Of a stretch of DNA of 64,000 bases, positions 21,561 to 33,900 are shown one piece after another (position 1 is the first letter of the stretch; every line of letters begins with the position of its first letter). This stretch comes from Miscanthus floridulus. Taxonomy: Eukaryota; Streptophyta; Magnoliopsida; Poales; Poaceae. The position numbers were made by a program, and so were the translations under genes. The stretch covers positions 22,420,409 to 22,484,408 of the forward strand of contig NC_089594.1 of the NCBI RefSeq assembly GCF_019320115.1. Reading direction: 5' to 3'. Below the pieces are notes generated by a model, which was not told the origin of the DNA, did not search any database, and was given only the letters and a program-made list of their open reading frames with translations.

Positions 21561-22579
21561 TAGAGTAAGAGGGCCTCGTCCCTGGTCGAGGGTACCAGGA
21601 TGGGAGGATTTGTGAGCAGCCTCTTGAGTCTGCCGAGGGCTTCTTCGGCCTCGGGGGTCCAAGAAAAACGCTCGGATTTTCTCAAGAGTCGGTACAGAGG
21701 CAAACCTTTTTCGCCGAGGCGCGAGATGAATCGGCTCAGGGCCGCAAGGCATCCCATGACCCTCTGTACTCCCTTGAGGTCTCTGATTGGTCCCATGCTG
21801 GTTATGGCCGAGACCTTCTCTGGGTTGGCTTCAATGCCGCGTTCTGAGACTATGAATCCCAAGAGCATGCCTCGGAGGACCCCGAACACACACTTCTTGG
21901 GATTGAGCTTGATGCCCTTCTCTCGAAGGCATTTGAAGGTTATCCTCAAGTCATTGATGAGATCCTCGGCCTTTCTAGTCTTGACCATGATGTCGTCTAT
22001 GTAGGCCTCGATGGTCCGCCCAATGTTGTCGCCAAAGACCTAGGTCATGCACCGCTGGTACGTGGCACCTGCGTTTCTGAGGCCGAAAGGCATAGTTACG
22101 TAGCAGTACATGCCGAATGGTGTGATGAAAGAAGTCGCGAGCTGGTCGGACTCTTTCATCTTCATTTGATAGTAACCAGAATACGCATCAAGGAAAGACA
22201 GGGTCTCGCACCCTGTAGTGGAATCAACGATTTGATCGATTCGGGGTAATGGAAAGGGGACTTTTGGACAGGCTTTGTTCAAACCGGTGTAGTCTACGCA
22301 CATCCTCCATTTCCCATTCTTCTTCTTGACTAACATAAGGTTAGCCAACCACTCTGGGTGAGACACTTCCTTGATGAACCCAGCCGCCAAGAGTTTCTAT
22401 ATCTCCTCACCGATGGCCCTACGCTTTTCCTCGTCGAAGCGGCGCAGACGTTGCCTCACCGGTCTAGATCTGGCCCGGATGTCCAGGGAGTGCTCGGCGA
22501 CCTCCCTCAGTATGCCTGGCATGTCTGAAGGACTCCATGCAAATATGTCAGCATTTGCATGGAGAAAGTCGATGAGCAC
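21509..22579 (-). pseudogene. Reverse transcriptase of element B, two in-frame stops
   Basis: Three open pieces on the minus strand in one frame. 22397-22579 (N-terminal, PGILREVAEHSLDI) ends at TAG 22397-22399. 22040-22390 (WRMCVDYTGLNKACP, FLDAYSGYYQM, MPFGLRNAGATYQR) ends at TAG 22040-22042. The third piece has the active site YIDD at 21992-22003 and continues with the thumb to 21509. Each stop is consistent with a single substitution. The Asp residues needed for catalysis are present. Confidence 0.88.
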
Positions 22580-22585
22580 GACTTC

Positions 22586-23293
22586 CTATTTGATGTCGAG
22601 GGTGGCGCTGATCCTCAGTGCTCGGTCGTCGGGGCAGGCGGGGTCGACCGAGATGAGTTTGATGGCCTCAGCAGGCTCGAATGCCCCCATGCGATGCTTG
22701 GAGTCAGGCGCCTCGCCACTGAGTTGGTTGAGGTGGGCGATGAGGGTCTCGGCCTCCGCCAGAGCCTCGGCGTACTCGATGCACTCGACGTCGCAGTCGT
22801 AGGCATGTTCGTACGTGGACTCAATTGTGATGATACCGCTAGGGCCTGGCATCTTGAGCTTGAGGTAGGTATAGTTGGGGACCGCCATGAACTTGGCGTA
22901 GCACGACCGCCCTAGGATGGCGTGGTAGGCTCCTCTGAACCCGACTACCTCGAAGGTAAGGACCTCCTTGCGGTAGTTGGAGGGAGTGCCAAAACAGATG
23001 GGAAGGTCGATGCGCCTGATGGGTCGCGTGCGCTTTCCTGGCACGATGCCGTGGAAGGGGGCGACGTCGCCTTGGAGCCTCGACCGGTCGATCTCCAAGA
23101 GCTCCAGGGTATTGACGTAGAGGATGTTGAGGCCGCTACCTCCATTCATCAACACCTTGGAGAGTCGGGTGTTGCCGATGATCGGGTCGACAACCAGTGG
23201 GTACTGCCCGGGATTCGGAACATGGTCCGGGTGGTCGTCTTGATTGAAGGTGATTGCCTCTCGAGACCAGTCGAGGTAGTGGGGGGTGGCCAC
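22586..23293 (-). pseudogene. Aspartic protease region of element B with Asp-to-Asn at the active site
   Basis: An open frame of 235 codons. It starts MATPHYLDWSREAITF, as in related Tat elements, and holds the retropepsin fold motifs (ILGRSCYAKFMA near the end of the domain). The active-site triplet expected as Asp-Gly-Gly reads Asn-Gly-Gly: VLMNGGSGLN, Asn50, codon 23144-23146 (ATT on the plus strand). A single G-to-A change explains it. The frame ends with TAG at 22586-22588, just before the RT N-terminal region. Confidence 0.87.
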
Positions 23294-23521
23294 CTTGACC
23301 GAGAAGACTTCTCAGCGTTCCCTCTTGTGCTGCCATGCTGTAAGGCACGCCGAGGGCCCACCGAAGATCATGAAGGCGTTGCGTACCTTGGGGAAACCAT
23401 CGTCCTGGTCCTCATTCCGATCGCCGGCTCCCTTCTACTTGGCGTCATCGTCGGGGAGCCTGAGCCTGGCATAGTAATGTCGCAGCATGGAGCAATCCTC
23501 GAGAGCGTGCTTGACTGGGCC

Positions 23522-25750
23522 CTAGTGGTAAGGGCAGGGTTTCTTGAGCATGTCATCGAAAGGCCTAGGGCCTTTGAAGCCTCGAGGGTTCTTGCGTTCT
23601 GTGGCCGTGACCAGATCAGCCTCCAAGACCTCCTGCTTCCCTAGACGCCCCTTTTTCTTTCTCTTGGGGAGGTAGGAGGCTGAGGCCTCGGGGGCCTCAT
23701 CCCTCCGCTTACCCTTAGTGTCGCTGTCGGGGAAGATGGCTACAACAGCCTCTTCACCTGAGGCGAAGCTGGTGGCGACGTCGAGGAGTGCGGCAGCAGA
23801 GCACGGGATGTTCCGCCCTAACTCTCGAACCAGGTCTCGGCAGGTAGTGCCGAAGAGGAAAGCCTGGACGATCTCTGAGTCGCCGACGCTGGGCAACTTG
23901 CTTCACTGTTTGGAGAAGCGCCGGATGAAGTCTCAGAGAGACTCATCCGGCTTCTGGCGGCAGCTCTTAAGATCCCAGGAGTTCCTAGGGCGCACGTATG
24001 TGCCCTGGAAGTTCCTGATGAAGATCCTAACCAAGTCGCGCCAGTCGTGGATTTGCGAGGGAGGAAGGTGCTCGAGCCAAGCTCACGCTGAGTCCGACAA
24101 GAGCAAGGGGAGGTTGCGGATGATGAGCAGGTCATCGTCCATGCCACCTAGCTGGTAGGCCAGGTGGTAATCGGCAAGCCAGAGTTCAGGGTTGGTCTCA
24201 CCGCTGTACTTCGCGAGATTGGCTGGTTGCCAAAACCGGGTGGGGAAAAGAGCAGCGCGGATGGCCCTGCTGAAGACCCGAGGGCCTGGCAGTTCAGGGG
24301 AAGGACTGTGGTCCTCCCCACTGTCGTAGCGACTGCCTCGGTGTGGGTGGTAGCCCTGAGCGGGCCCCTCATTGTCGTGGCGTCGTCGCCTGCTGACCAC
24401 CTCATGGTCTCCCTGTACCTCGCGTCGATTGCCGAGGCAGTCCAGAAGCACGGGGACCCTATGGGCTATCGGCGCTCGGTCAGGTTCGGGACGAGCCGAG
24501 GCTTCCCTATCCTGCCGGGGCGGTACCGTGGGCAGGTTTGAGGCGCCCCCGTGCCATTGGGAGGCGGAACTCTCGGCCTGCTGAACCGTGGCAGTCTCTA
24601 GGAGATCCTAGAGCTCGCCGCAGACCCACTGCCCCTCTGTGGTAGAAGGCTCGGGCATTGCGCGGACTAGCATTGCCGCAGCCACGACGTTCTGGCTAGC
24701 GCGATTGAAGACTGGGGGTTGCTCACTCCCTTCGTCATCATGGATGCGGTGATGCACATTGCGGGCCCTCCGTCGGGCTCCCCCGCCTTCGCCGCGACCT
24801 CGCTGTTCCTGTTCGAGAGAGTCTCGAAGCTGCTGCAGAAGGAGTTGGTCTTGTTCGACCTTGGCCTGGAGCTCACGGAGCTGTTCTAGGTCTGGGCGCT
24901 GAGGTCGCGCAAGAGCGACGTTCTCATTTCATGCGGCCGGCAGGGCAGCGCGTGGAGGTGTGGCGGCGCCTGCACCTACGCGAAGCGGGGAATGGCTACC
25001 TGCCCCCTCGTCCTCTTCGCCTGCCCTTGGCATCCCGAGCCCGATGTGAAAACACTCACGAGTGGGGTCGTAGGTGCCTTCGTCGTCGGAGTCAGAGTAG
25101 CCGAAGCAGTAGTCGCTTGCGGCCAAGAACTGGCGCAAAGCCCCAGGGTCGTGGAGTCTAGAGAAATCCACTCCAGGCCATGCCTCGTCCTCATCCGAGA
25201 AGTCAGCGTGGGTGCTCAGGTCGAGAGCGAAGCGCTGGCAGCATTCCGAGGGATCCTCGTGAGCGGCAGTGTAAGCGTAGGTGTAAGAGGCGGCGGCATT
25301 TCTCAACCCAAAGGAGTATGGGGATGGTGCCGTCGCCAGATTCTGCTCCGCCGGGGTCGGTTCTTCAGGGAGTGGTGGAGCGGAGCTCGACGACTGGGCA
25401 TCGCCGCGTGCCATCGACGATTTTCCTTTGTCCAAGCTTAGGCTAGACAGGTCCCCAGCCAGGGACCCTATGCCAATAGATGGTCGTAGGATATCGGCGG
25501 GGAGTGGCATGCTGCCCCGGATTCGTGTAGTGTCGGGGTGGCCTTGCTCGCGTCGCGCCTGGCGAGCGCGGTGAGAGCGGCCGCCCGGGCGCCGCCTGCG
25601 CCTAGGCTGCCGGTGCGTAACTTCATCGTCGGACGGTGGGGCTCGAGGAGTGAGGAGTACCATGTCGTACTCATGCCCTAGAGACATGAACTCTAGGCTC
25701 GCGAACCAAACCACAGTGCCAAGACGCAATGGTCGTACGGGGTCTGCCAT
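23522..25750 (-). pseudogene. gag of element B, broken into at least four frames
   Basis: The likely start is MADPVRPLRLGTVVW with ATG at 25748-25750. An upstream extension of the same frame reads into the 5' LTR and is not expected to be used. The first piece ends at TGA 24929-24931 after a Ser/Pro-rich and acidic region. A coiled-coil-like Gln/Glu/Leu segment follows to about 24600. The Retrotrans_gag core (RFWQPANLAKYSGETNPELW, then W-x2-L-x6-F-type residues) spans about 24330-23900 and changes frame. The last piece, 23522-23896, ends with a basic KRKKKGRLGK segment and stops at 23522. Confidence 0.82.
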
Positions 25751-25788
25751 CCGGAACCTGCTGGGATGACGAAACTGACATGCAGAGG

Positions 25789-25808
25789 CCCCTACCTGGC
25801 GCACCAAC
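25789..25808 (-). other. Primer-binding site of element B
   Basis: On the minus strand GTTGGTGCGCCAGGTAGGGG directly follows the 5' LTR end (25809). Element C has a closely similar sequence at the same place. The cognate tRNA was not identified. Confidence 0.6.
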
Positions 25809-27148
25809 TGTCGGTGTTTTGGACCGGGGGGGGTCCTCAACCAACCAGTGAATTTGTTCTGCGTGTTCCCAATCTCGGATGGTGATGCAAAGAGACACAA
25901 GGTTTATACTGGTTCAAGCAATCGGTGCCCTACGTCTAGCCTGAGAGATCAATCTTGTATTCCTTGCACCGGGGTGCTCATAGTAGGGGGTTACAAGCTA
26001 AGGGAGAGAGGGAGCTAGTCCCAGGTCTTGGCAAGGTGTCGTGCGGGCCATCTGAGACGTTGCTCTCAGGTGGCCGGGATGTGTGCGTGGGTGTGTTACA
26101 AGGCGTTCTTTCCGTTCGTCCCCCCCCTAAGTGGCCCAAGTCCTCTCCTTTTATAGCCTGAAGGGAGGACAAGGACGGTACATGAGCTAACTATACGGTG
26201 TCGTGTGAACAGATGCGGTGTGTCCGGGCCCTGTAGCCTGTTCCTGTGGTGGCGTGGTCGTCGAAGTGGTCCGTCCTTGGAGCACTAGGGTGGCGTGGCC
26301 GTCCCATCCGATCCTGTGCGTTGTGGGAGCCCTGGGACAGCCTCGGAGTGGGTGCGACGGCGGACGTGCAGACCACTGTGGATGGACTGTGCGCGAGGCC
26401 GAGGCTTGATTGGCGCCGAGGCCACACCGCAGTGGGGGGTCTCGGCGGGCGTGAACCCCAAGATAGCCGAGACCTTAGTGTACAGTGCTGAGGCCTCGAG
26501 TGGGCGGCTGATCTAGTGCGTCGGCCTGGAGGCGGTGATGACCCGGGCCAAGTTGTCCGTGCGACGTCGTTTTCGAGGTGGGGATCATGGGACATAGTGT
26601 AGTATGGGTGCTGATCGTGGGCACAGCATTAGGACACAGTGGCCGGTAATCCCCGCCGTGCCCTGTCCCAACCGGTATGGCGCTGATGCGACCTCGGGTC
26701 CCGTCGGCCATTCCGCGGCATCGAGCCATCGTTCGGCTGAGATTGCGGGAGTGGTTGATGTATTAATGAGACATGACGCGCTGTCGGGAGGGTCGGCCGA
26801 GGTGGGGGGCGACGGGCCGCGGATGAACCGGCCTCGAGTGACACGGAAAATGAGGCCTCGCGCGAGACGGAGATCAGACTCCTCACCGAGGCCTCGTGCG
26901 AGAGGCCTCGCGCGCTACGGAGAATGCACCCCCTGCCGAGGCCTTCCGTGGAGAGCCTCACGCGAGGCGGAGATTGCGTCAGGATGCCGAGGCCTCCTGC
27001 ACAAGGCTCGAGGCGAGGCGGAGGGCCCGGTGGGCTCGGTCGTGGCGGGTGAGGGGTCCACGGCTTACCTTCTAGCTTTATTTTTTGATGGGACTTTAGC
27101 GACCCCTTTGATGTTCGCTCGGGGTACCCCATTCTAAGGTACCCGACA
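25809..27148 (-). repeat. 5' LTR of element B
   Basis: 1340 bp, aligned end to end with 11445-12780. A TATA box reads TATAAAA on the minus strand at 26149-26155. Most visible differences between the two LTRs are C/T or G/A. Confidence 0.9.
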
Positions 27149-27282
27149 AGAAGAAAGAGAAAAAAAGGCTCAAGGCAAAGGTATAAATGGTAGGAGTCAT
27201 TTTGTTTTGGTGATCCAGACACTTAGTGAGTGTGATCACATTTAGGATCGATAGCCATACTATTAAGAGGGGTGAAACTCAT

Positions 27283-27750
27283 TGTGGGGGTCTTAACCCC
27301 TATACCCTTACGACTAGGTTTGGGCTGGCCCGGACCAGGGGTCCGGCCCACTAGAAGACGACGCGCGGCCCAGCCGATCTGCTCGGAGTCCCGCGCAAGG
27401 AATCAAGGTAGACCTGGAGATCAAGCAAGGTCCTGGTCGGTTAGAATAGGAATCCTTATCCGTCCACCTATGGCAATTGTAACTGGTTGGGATTAGTTTC
27501 CAGATCTGTAACCTTGCCCCCCAGATTATATAAGGCGGGTAGGGGACCCCTCTAAAAATCATCTCATTTACATATAGCAATACAATCAGACACAGGACGT
27601 AGGTATTACGCCTTCACGGCGGCCGAACCTGGATAAAACCTCGTGTCTGTCTTGCGTCATCATCTCGTTCGTAGCTTGCGCACCTGTCTACCGATAATCT
27701 ACTACCTTGGGCATACCCCTAGGTAGACTGCCGACCGTATTTCATCGACA
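27283..27750 (+). mobile_element. Solo LTR (468 bp) with perfect CTCAT duplication
   Basis: TGTGGGGGTCTTAACC...TTCATCGACA, flanked by CTCAT at 27278-27282 and 27751-27755. Promoter-like ATTATATAAGGCGGG lies at about 27524-27538. The 3' part (GGCGGCCGAACCTGG, CTTGCGTCATC) resembles R-U5 regions of grass Ty3 LTRs. No internal sequence remains, so intra-element recombination probably removed it. It interrupts the Sirevirus 5' LTR after GGGGTGAAACTCAT, where the 3' LTR continues uninterrupted at 53968. Confidence 0.88.
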
Positions 27751-28468
27751 CTCATATCGAAATGCGGTTATCAAAGTGCCACTAGATGCTCTAACTTATT
27801 GCATTTGCATTTAGGATCTAGTGGAGTGCTAACACCCTTGAAAATGTTTGTGAAAATATGCTAACACATGTACACAAGGTGATACACTTGGTGGTTGGCA
27901 CATTTGAGCAAGGGTAAGAAACTTCACTGGCAAAGTGTCCGCCCGTAGAGTGCGGACAGTCCAACGGTGCCACCGGCGCCCTATACAGAAAAGATAGGAT
28001 TTCATAGAGTGACTAGACGCTGGGTCACTTTGTGACCGGACGCTGGATGTGTGCATCCGGTCCTGCTGATGTGGCAGTGCATAGAGGAGACTGTGTGTGA
28101 CTGGATGCTGGGTGAGTCCGATCGAGCATGACCGGATGCGTTCGGTCGTGAGTGGAGGCTTACTGGAAATGACCGGACGCTAGGGTCCTGCGTCCTGTCA
28201 TGATCTAACTGACACGTCTGGTTGTAGCTAGAACCTTACTGGAAGTAACCAGACGCTGGGGTCCTATGTTCGGTCGTGGCACTGTGCTGTATCTGGTCAT
28301 CACTTGATTGTTGGGATCGAGCGCTTAGTATTTGAAGAAAGGGATGACGTGGTAGCCATCCGTTGACCGGACGCTGGCAGGGTGCATTCGGTCGATATGA
28401 CCGGAGCGTCCGGTCATCCCATGTTGTGCCTAGTGAAGGGGTACAATGGCTCTATTTCATGGAGGCTT

Positions 28469-28477
28469 CTATTTAAG
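28469..28477 (+). promoter_or_regulatory. TATA-like box of the Sirevirus LTR
   Basis: CTATTTAAG followed by CCTCATGGC; repeated at 54642-54650 in the 3' LTR, about 740-920 bp before the LTR end. Confidence 0.5.
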
Positions 28478-29212
28478 CCTCATGGCCGGCTCAAGCTCAC
28501 TCTCTTGGCCATTTACATTGACATAGCAACCTTGTGAGCTTAGCCAAAGCCCTCCCACTCATCTCCATCATAGATTCAACATCTTTGTGAGATTAGGAGT
28601 GAATCTAAGTGCATTGCTTGAGTGTTTGCATCTAGAGGCACTTGGTGTTCGTGTTTCACTGTGAGATTCGCTTGTTACTCTTAGTGGTTTCTGCCACCTA
28701 AATGGCTTGGAGCAATGAGGATCGTCGAGTGGAGGTTGGTGATTGTCTCCGGCTTCGATCGTGGTGATTATGAGGGGTTCTTGACCTTTCCTCGGTGGAG
28801 AGCCAAAAGGTACTCTAGTGAATTGCTCGTGGCTTGTGTGATCCTCATCTTATGTTGGTTGTGCGGCACCCTATTGAGGGTTTGGTGTCTGATGCCAATT
28901 AGCGTGTGAACCTCCAAGTGAGTGAATCGCCACAACGAGGACTAGCTTGCTGGCAAGCAAGTGAACCTCGGTAAAAAAATCATTGTGTTCATTATTTGAT
29001 TCTGAGATGATTGGTTGTCATTGGTATTCATTTGTGCAGCACTCTATTGAGGGTTTGGCGTGTGATGCCAATTAGCGCGTGAACCTCCAAGTGAGTGAAT
29101 CACCACAATGAGGACTAGCTTGCCGGCAAGCAAGTGAACCGGTTTGTTAAGTGTTGTTGTAGAAATTTTTAATTGGCTATTCACCCCCCTCTAGCCATTA
29201 GGACCTTTCAAG

Positions 29213-29225
29213 TGGTATCGGAGCC
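29213..29225 (+). other. Primer-binding site of the Sirevirus-like element
   Basis: TGGTATCGGAGCC begins two bases after the 5' LTR (which ends ...GACCTTTCA at 29210) and matches the tRNA-Met primer TGGTATCAGAGCC with one change. Confidence 0.8.
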
Positions 29226-29267
29226 GAGGTCACTGTGATTTGAGGCTTAAGAACCTTCGGTGTAAAA

Positions 29268-30974
29268 ATGGCTCAAATCAACAACACCAAGAAGCCACCC
29301 CAATTTGATGGCTCCAACTATCCCTATTGGAAGGCTAAGATGACAACTTATATTAAGTCAATCAATAGGAAGGTTTGGAAGGTGGTGGAGACCAAAATTG
29401 AGATTGAGGATGAAGAGGCTCCCACCGCTACCGAAGAGATGCTACTCCAAAATAATGACATAGCTCTTCGTGCCATCCATGATGCTTTGGATGAGAGAAC
29501 ATTTGAGCAAATCAAGAACATTGAGAGAGCTCATGAGGCATGAAAGAAATTGGAAGAATCATTTGAAGGTACTCAAGCCGTGAAGGGTGCAAAGGCATAC
29601 ATTCTTAAAGAGAAGTTTGCAAGCTTCAAGATGAAGGAGGATGAGAGTGTGCCGAAGATGTTCCATAGGCTTCAAGTGCTTGTCAATGACCTCAAAGCAC
29701 TTGGAGAAGAGGTGAAGGACAAGGACTTCTCCCATAAATTCTTGGGATGCTTGCCTTCAAGATTTGACACATTGGTCACTATTCTAGTAAAGAGTGGTTT
29801 GGACACCATGACACCAAACCAAGTGTTGGGAGATATAATGACCGATGATACATATAGAGATGACGTTGAGAAGGAAGAAAAGAAGGAGAAGAAAGATGAG
29901 AAGAAGGATGAGAAGAAGAAGAGCGTGGCATTCAAGGCCATATCATCCAAGGGCAAGGCAAAGCAAGATACATCAAGTGAAGATGATGGCTCATGGGATG
30001 ATGATGATGATGAGAAGATGGCTCTCTTTGTCAAGAGATTTGGCAAGTTCATGATGAAGAAGGGCTACTGTGCTAGAAGAAAGGAGTCTTCATCCAAGAA
30101 CAAATAAGAGTCAAGAAGATGCTTCAATTGTGGAAGCAAAGATTATCTTGTTGCTTAATGCCCATACAATAGTGATAAAGCTGATGACAAGAAGAACAAG
30201 AAGAAGGACAAGAAGGAAAAGAAAGAGAAGAAGGACAAGATGACCTTCAAGAAGAAGAAGGGTGGTTCATATGTGGTCACTTGGGATAGTGATGCTTCCT
30301 CAAGTGATGATGATGATAGTGATGATGACAAGACCACCAAGAAGAAGGCACTTGCAAGCATTGCTATCAATGAGACGCCTTCTCTCTTTGATACTCCATC
30401 ATGCTTCATGGCTAAGGCCACTAAGGTACAAATTTGTGATGATGGAAGTGATGAAGAACATGAAAATGAAAATGATAGTGATAGTGATGATGATGAACCT
30501 ACTAAGGATGAACTATTTGACATGCTAGAAGATGCTAAAGAACACTTTGGCATTAAGAGAAGGGAATGCAAAAGCTTACATAAGGAACTAAAAGCCCTTA
30601 AGCAAGCCTTTGATGAGCTCAATGCATCTCATGAGAGGCTAGAGGAAGCCCATGAGAAGCTTGGCAAGGCTCACAAGAAGCTTGAAAAAGCTCATTCCTC
30701 TTTGCTTAATGAACAAAATGAAAAGAAGCATGTTGAGACTTGTGATGTAGGCTTAACTTGTGATATAATTGATGAATCATTATCTATGCCTATCATTGTT
30801 GCTTCCGCTAACCTTTCTTGTAGTACTTCTACTTCTACCTCATCTAGTAGTGATGGTTTCACTTGTGAAGCCTCACTAATGGTTGAGAATGAGACCCTCA
30901 AGAAGGAGGTCAATACGCTCACTCACACCTTGGCTAAGGCCTACGGTGGTGAGGTCCGCTTGCTTATGTGCTTA
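29268..30974 (+). pseudogene. Sirevirus gag, N-terminal part, with several stops
   Basis: Starts MAQINNTKKPPQFDGSNYPY, the usual Sirevirus/copia gag opening with FxGxNYxxWK. A TGA at 29541-29543 replaces a Trp codon. The next open piece runs to TAA 30105-30107 with the conserved LxSLPxxF-like region (HKFLGCLPSRFDTLV) and an acidic/Lys-rich stretch. The first zinc knuckle at about 30121-30165 is damaged: Tyr stands at the His position and a TAA lies before the last Cys. A third piece (30240-30974 in this element) is Lys-rich, then Asp/Ser-rich, then a long coiled coil (about residues 95-160 of that piece, heptad-like Leu/Ala/Glu/Lys), as known for Sirevirus gag proteins. It is cut at 30974 by a 4.2-kb insertion. 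Confidence 0.85.
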
Positions 30975-33900
30975 CCAACTATGGTAGAACCACCTGAATT
31001 AACACACTTACGGAGGTGCTCGTCTTCCACCAGACACTAAGCACCCCAAAAGCAAGCTACAGCGGGCGGTATCTGTCGGGCACACCCCAAGGGAGAACCT
31101 GAAAGATCCACATTTTTCCCAAGGATCCAATAACGAGAACGAGTTACAAAACTTGTCCATTTCATACATCATAGTTTCTTAAAATTACATTATTACAATA
31201 CCAAATGTCAGAGTGCAGAATGATAAACAATGGAATTTAAAATAAACATCTAGCGATAAGAACGAGGATCCGTCTGAGCCCACGAAAAGAATCCTCCACA
31301 CAATGGTACTTCTTAAGCATCGCCTGCAACAGGGGTAAATGAACCCTGAGTACACAATGTACTCGCAAGACTTATCCGACTAGTGGGAATAATTTTCTGA
31401 CTCCAAGGAATATGAGAAGCTTTATGGTTTGCTAGTTTTATTTTAGCAGAAAGCAATACTAATAGTGAGTCCTTATTTATGTTATTATTATTAGCCGTAT
31501 TAAGTTATTATCTATCAAGTCTATATAAGCACATGTTCTACTTTCAAGCAAGAGTTGAGCAATCAGTTCCATTTCATTACCTTTCATCTTTCAGTTCTTA
31601 CTACGGTGCTAGACCCAAAAACAAGTCATACTGGATTGCCTAGCGATTCGTGAATCAATGCCCCCAGCTGGGTACCCCAAAAACACACGCCCTGCTTGTA
31701 CCCTAGGCACAAGCAGGACTAACCCATCACCCTCCTACCAGGGTGTCTAGGTCCCTATCCAAACTTGGACTCCAAGACCCCACTCCTGAGTCCCAGACTC
31801 AGTGCGGTGCAAGGACCTCCACCATCCCAGCCTCCAATTAGTCGGTCCGAAAAGAGCTGGATCCACGATAAGAGAGCAACGAGTCTTCCCTACGCCCATA
31901 CCCAAGTATGTGCTCGGGATAATAGATCTGTGACTTTCCTCGAGACTTAGGCAACGACCGGTCCTTAATTAACACATATAGGGAAAAAGTGTAACCGGGC
32001 TATGCCCTGTTGGCCGCAGGACACAACCCCTTACACCCACCAATACCCAAACCATATCCCTGCCTGGTCACCATTTTCCTTTCCACCATTTTATCATGCA
32101 TGATCATATTTATCTCCTATTTGCGAGTAACGGCAGGTTACTCATGCTACCGATATCCTAAGCATAGCAACTATTCGACCTATACTAGTAGGACTCATGG
32201 GTAGATATATTTATGCACGTAGTTTCCATAAAATGTCTGTAACTTAAATGCACATCATATATATATTCAGTGATTCATAAAATAGGGGTTATGCACCGGG
32301 GCTTGCCTTGGGTAGGCGACAGGTCAGTAAGGTCAGCACCAAATAGCTCTGTGGCTCCCTCCTGCACGAGGATCTCCTACTCGTACTCCCCAATGACTTC
32401 GTCGTACTCCTATTCATAGATGGGCATGAATTCTACCAGCTCGTGATCTACATGCATGAAATGATGATGCCATGCTTAGTAACATAGCAACAACAACTCT
32501 TAAAATAAAGGTACATCTGTTTAACTACTAAGCTAGTGCTACCGACCAAGGTACTAAGTTATCTATTGTTATGAATAACAAGTATGAAGTATGGCATACA
32601 TTATTATAGCAACTACCGGTATTCTTACTCCTAATGCTGATTTACGCTATATATGATAAAGCAAGGATAATAGCTACTCTATTTACCATCCTACTCTAGG
32701 GCTACAAAATTTACAGTAAGTACATAATAATCTAGTGAGCCTAATGTAAAATTTTCATAGCCATATCTATCACCAATCTACCACAAAAATTCCTACAATT
32801 ATTAATCCACATAATACTAAGCTCTCTAGTTTGAATTTATGACCCCATCACCATCATAGCTAACTGTAATCTAACTATACTAACAGGTAGATGGCATTTT
32901 TGTGAACCTAACAAAACTAGTTTCACTATTTTTTGGACAACTACACAATTTACTACAATTTATCAAAGTTTAGCTCAAACTAATATTGAATAAACATTCA
33001 TGAATTTACAAGAAAAATCAAAACTGATTCCTATCTCGTGGCCCAACGTGAGCGGCTCGGCCCAACTTGGTGCAATGCGCGCGCACACGGTGCGACCCAT
33101 GTGGGGGCGCGGCCCAACCGGACGCCGATGGCCCACGGCGGGAAGGACCTGCGCGCCGGTCAATATGTAGAAACACCATCAGACTACTCCATAATCACCC
33201 AAGCGCTAAGCGCACTGTTCCACCAGTCCTAACTCTTATAGCTACGCCTCCAGAAAATTCTACCTTCACAACAGCGGATACCCCCGACACCCCCACGCGC
33301 GCTTCGGCACGGCGGCGCTACCACCGGTAGCTACGCTAGCCACAATAGGACCTTCCCCGCCCCTCCTAACTTACCGAGCTGGACCCTTAACCTAGGAGTG
33401 ACCGTGAAGCGTCGGGCAAAGGAAGAGTGAGCCAGGATGCTGGTCAGCGATGGTCGGACCACAGTATCGAGATCCTGCAGCCAAGGCGATGGTGTTCCGG
33501 TGAATGACAGCAAAACTAGGGCAACAGATGGTAACTAGTGAGGCTTCAAGGACTCACCATGGAACCCCTCAGGCCGGTGGGCTCGATTGGAGATGGCCCG
33601 AGCCGAGCTGCCACATGCGCATGGGCGATGCGGCGGCGCACGACAATGGCACGACCATGTCAGGGAAGGTTGGGCTACAGTAGCGCTTCGAACGAGGTGC
33701 GCATGGTGCTTAGCAGAGTGGAGACGAGGGCTAGCAGCGCAAAGAATTGCCACATGATGCTTTGGATACATGGCTTGCCAATGGTGCATGCCCATCCAGT
33801 CTTAAGGACCTGGCGGAGTGGTAGCTCCAAATTGGAGCATGGCAAGGCCAGGTTCGTTGTAAGGTGGGGTCGGTTGGGTGGCTAGATACACCACGGAGCT

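Larger units (their letters stand above)
11445..27148 (-). mobile_element. Element B: Tat-like Ty3/gypsy element with antisense frame
   Basis: A 15.7-kb element in minus orientation inside the Sirevirus 5' LTR, with a perfect AGAAG duplication (11440-11444 and 27149-27153). LTRs are 11445-12780 (3') and 25809-27148 (5'), TGTCGGGTACC...ACACCGACA on the minus strand. Minus-strand order: PBS, gag (25750 to 23522), protease, RT, two RNase H domains, integrase (to 19340), then a long plus-strand antisense gene (14964-18772) and GC-rich repeats before the 3' LTR. The second RNase H and the extra antisense frame mark it as Tat/Ogre lineage. Stops and changed catalytic residues make it inactive. Confidence 0.92.
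11276..29210 (+). repeat. 5' LTR of the Sirevirus-like element, carrying two insertions
   Basis: Native pieces 11276-11444, 27154-27282 and 27756-29210 total about 1.75 kb against 1896 bp for the 3' LTR. It was split first or second by element B (11445-27148) and by a solo LTR (27283-27750). Relative to the 3' LTR it lacks roughly 330 bp near its end and instead has a second copy of the block around 28863-28970 at 29034-29142. The TATA-like CTATTTAAG is at 28469-28477. The central part is CpG-rich with many CCGGACGCTGG-like words. Confidence 0.88.

Noticed and set aside
25751..25900. gag frame of element B starting inside the LTR
   Set aside because: The first 50 residues are translated from LTR and PBS sequence; the methionine at 25748-25750 is the first after the PBS and begins a plausible gag N-terminus.
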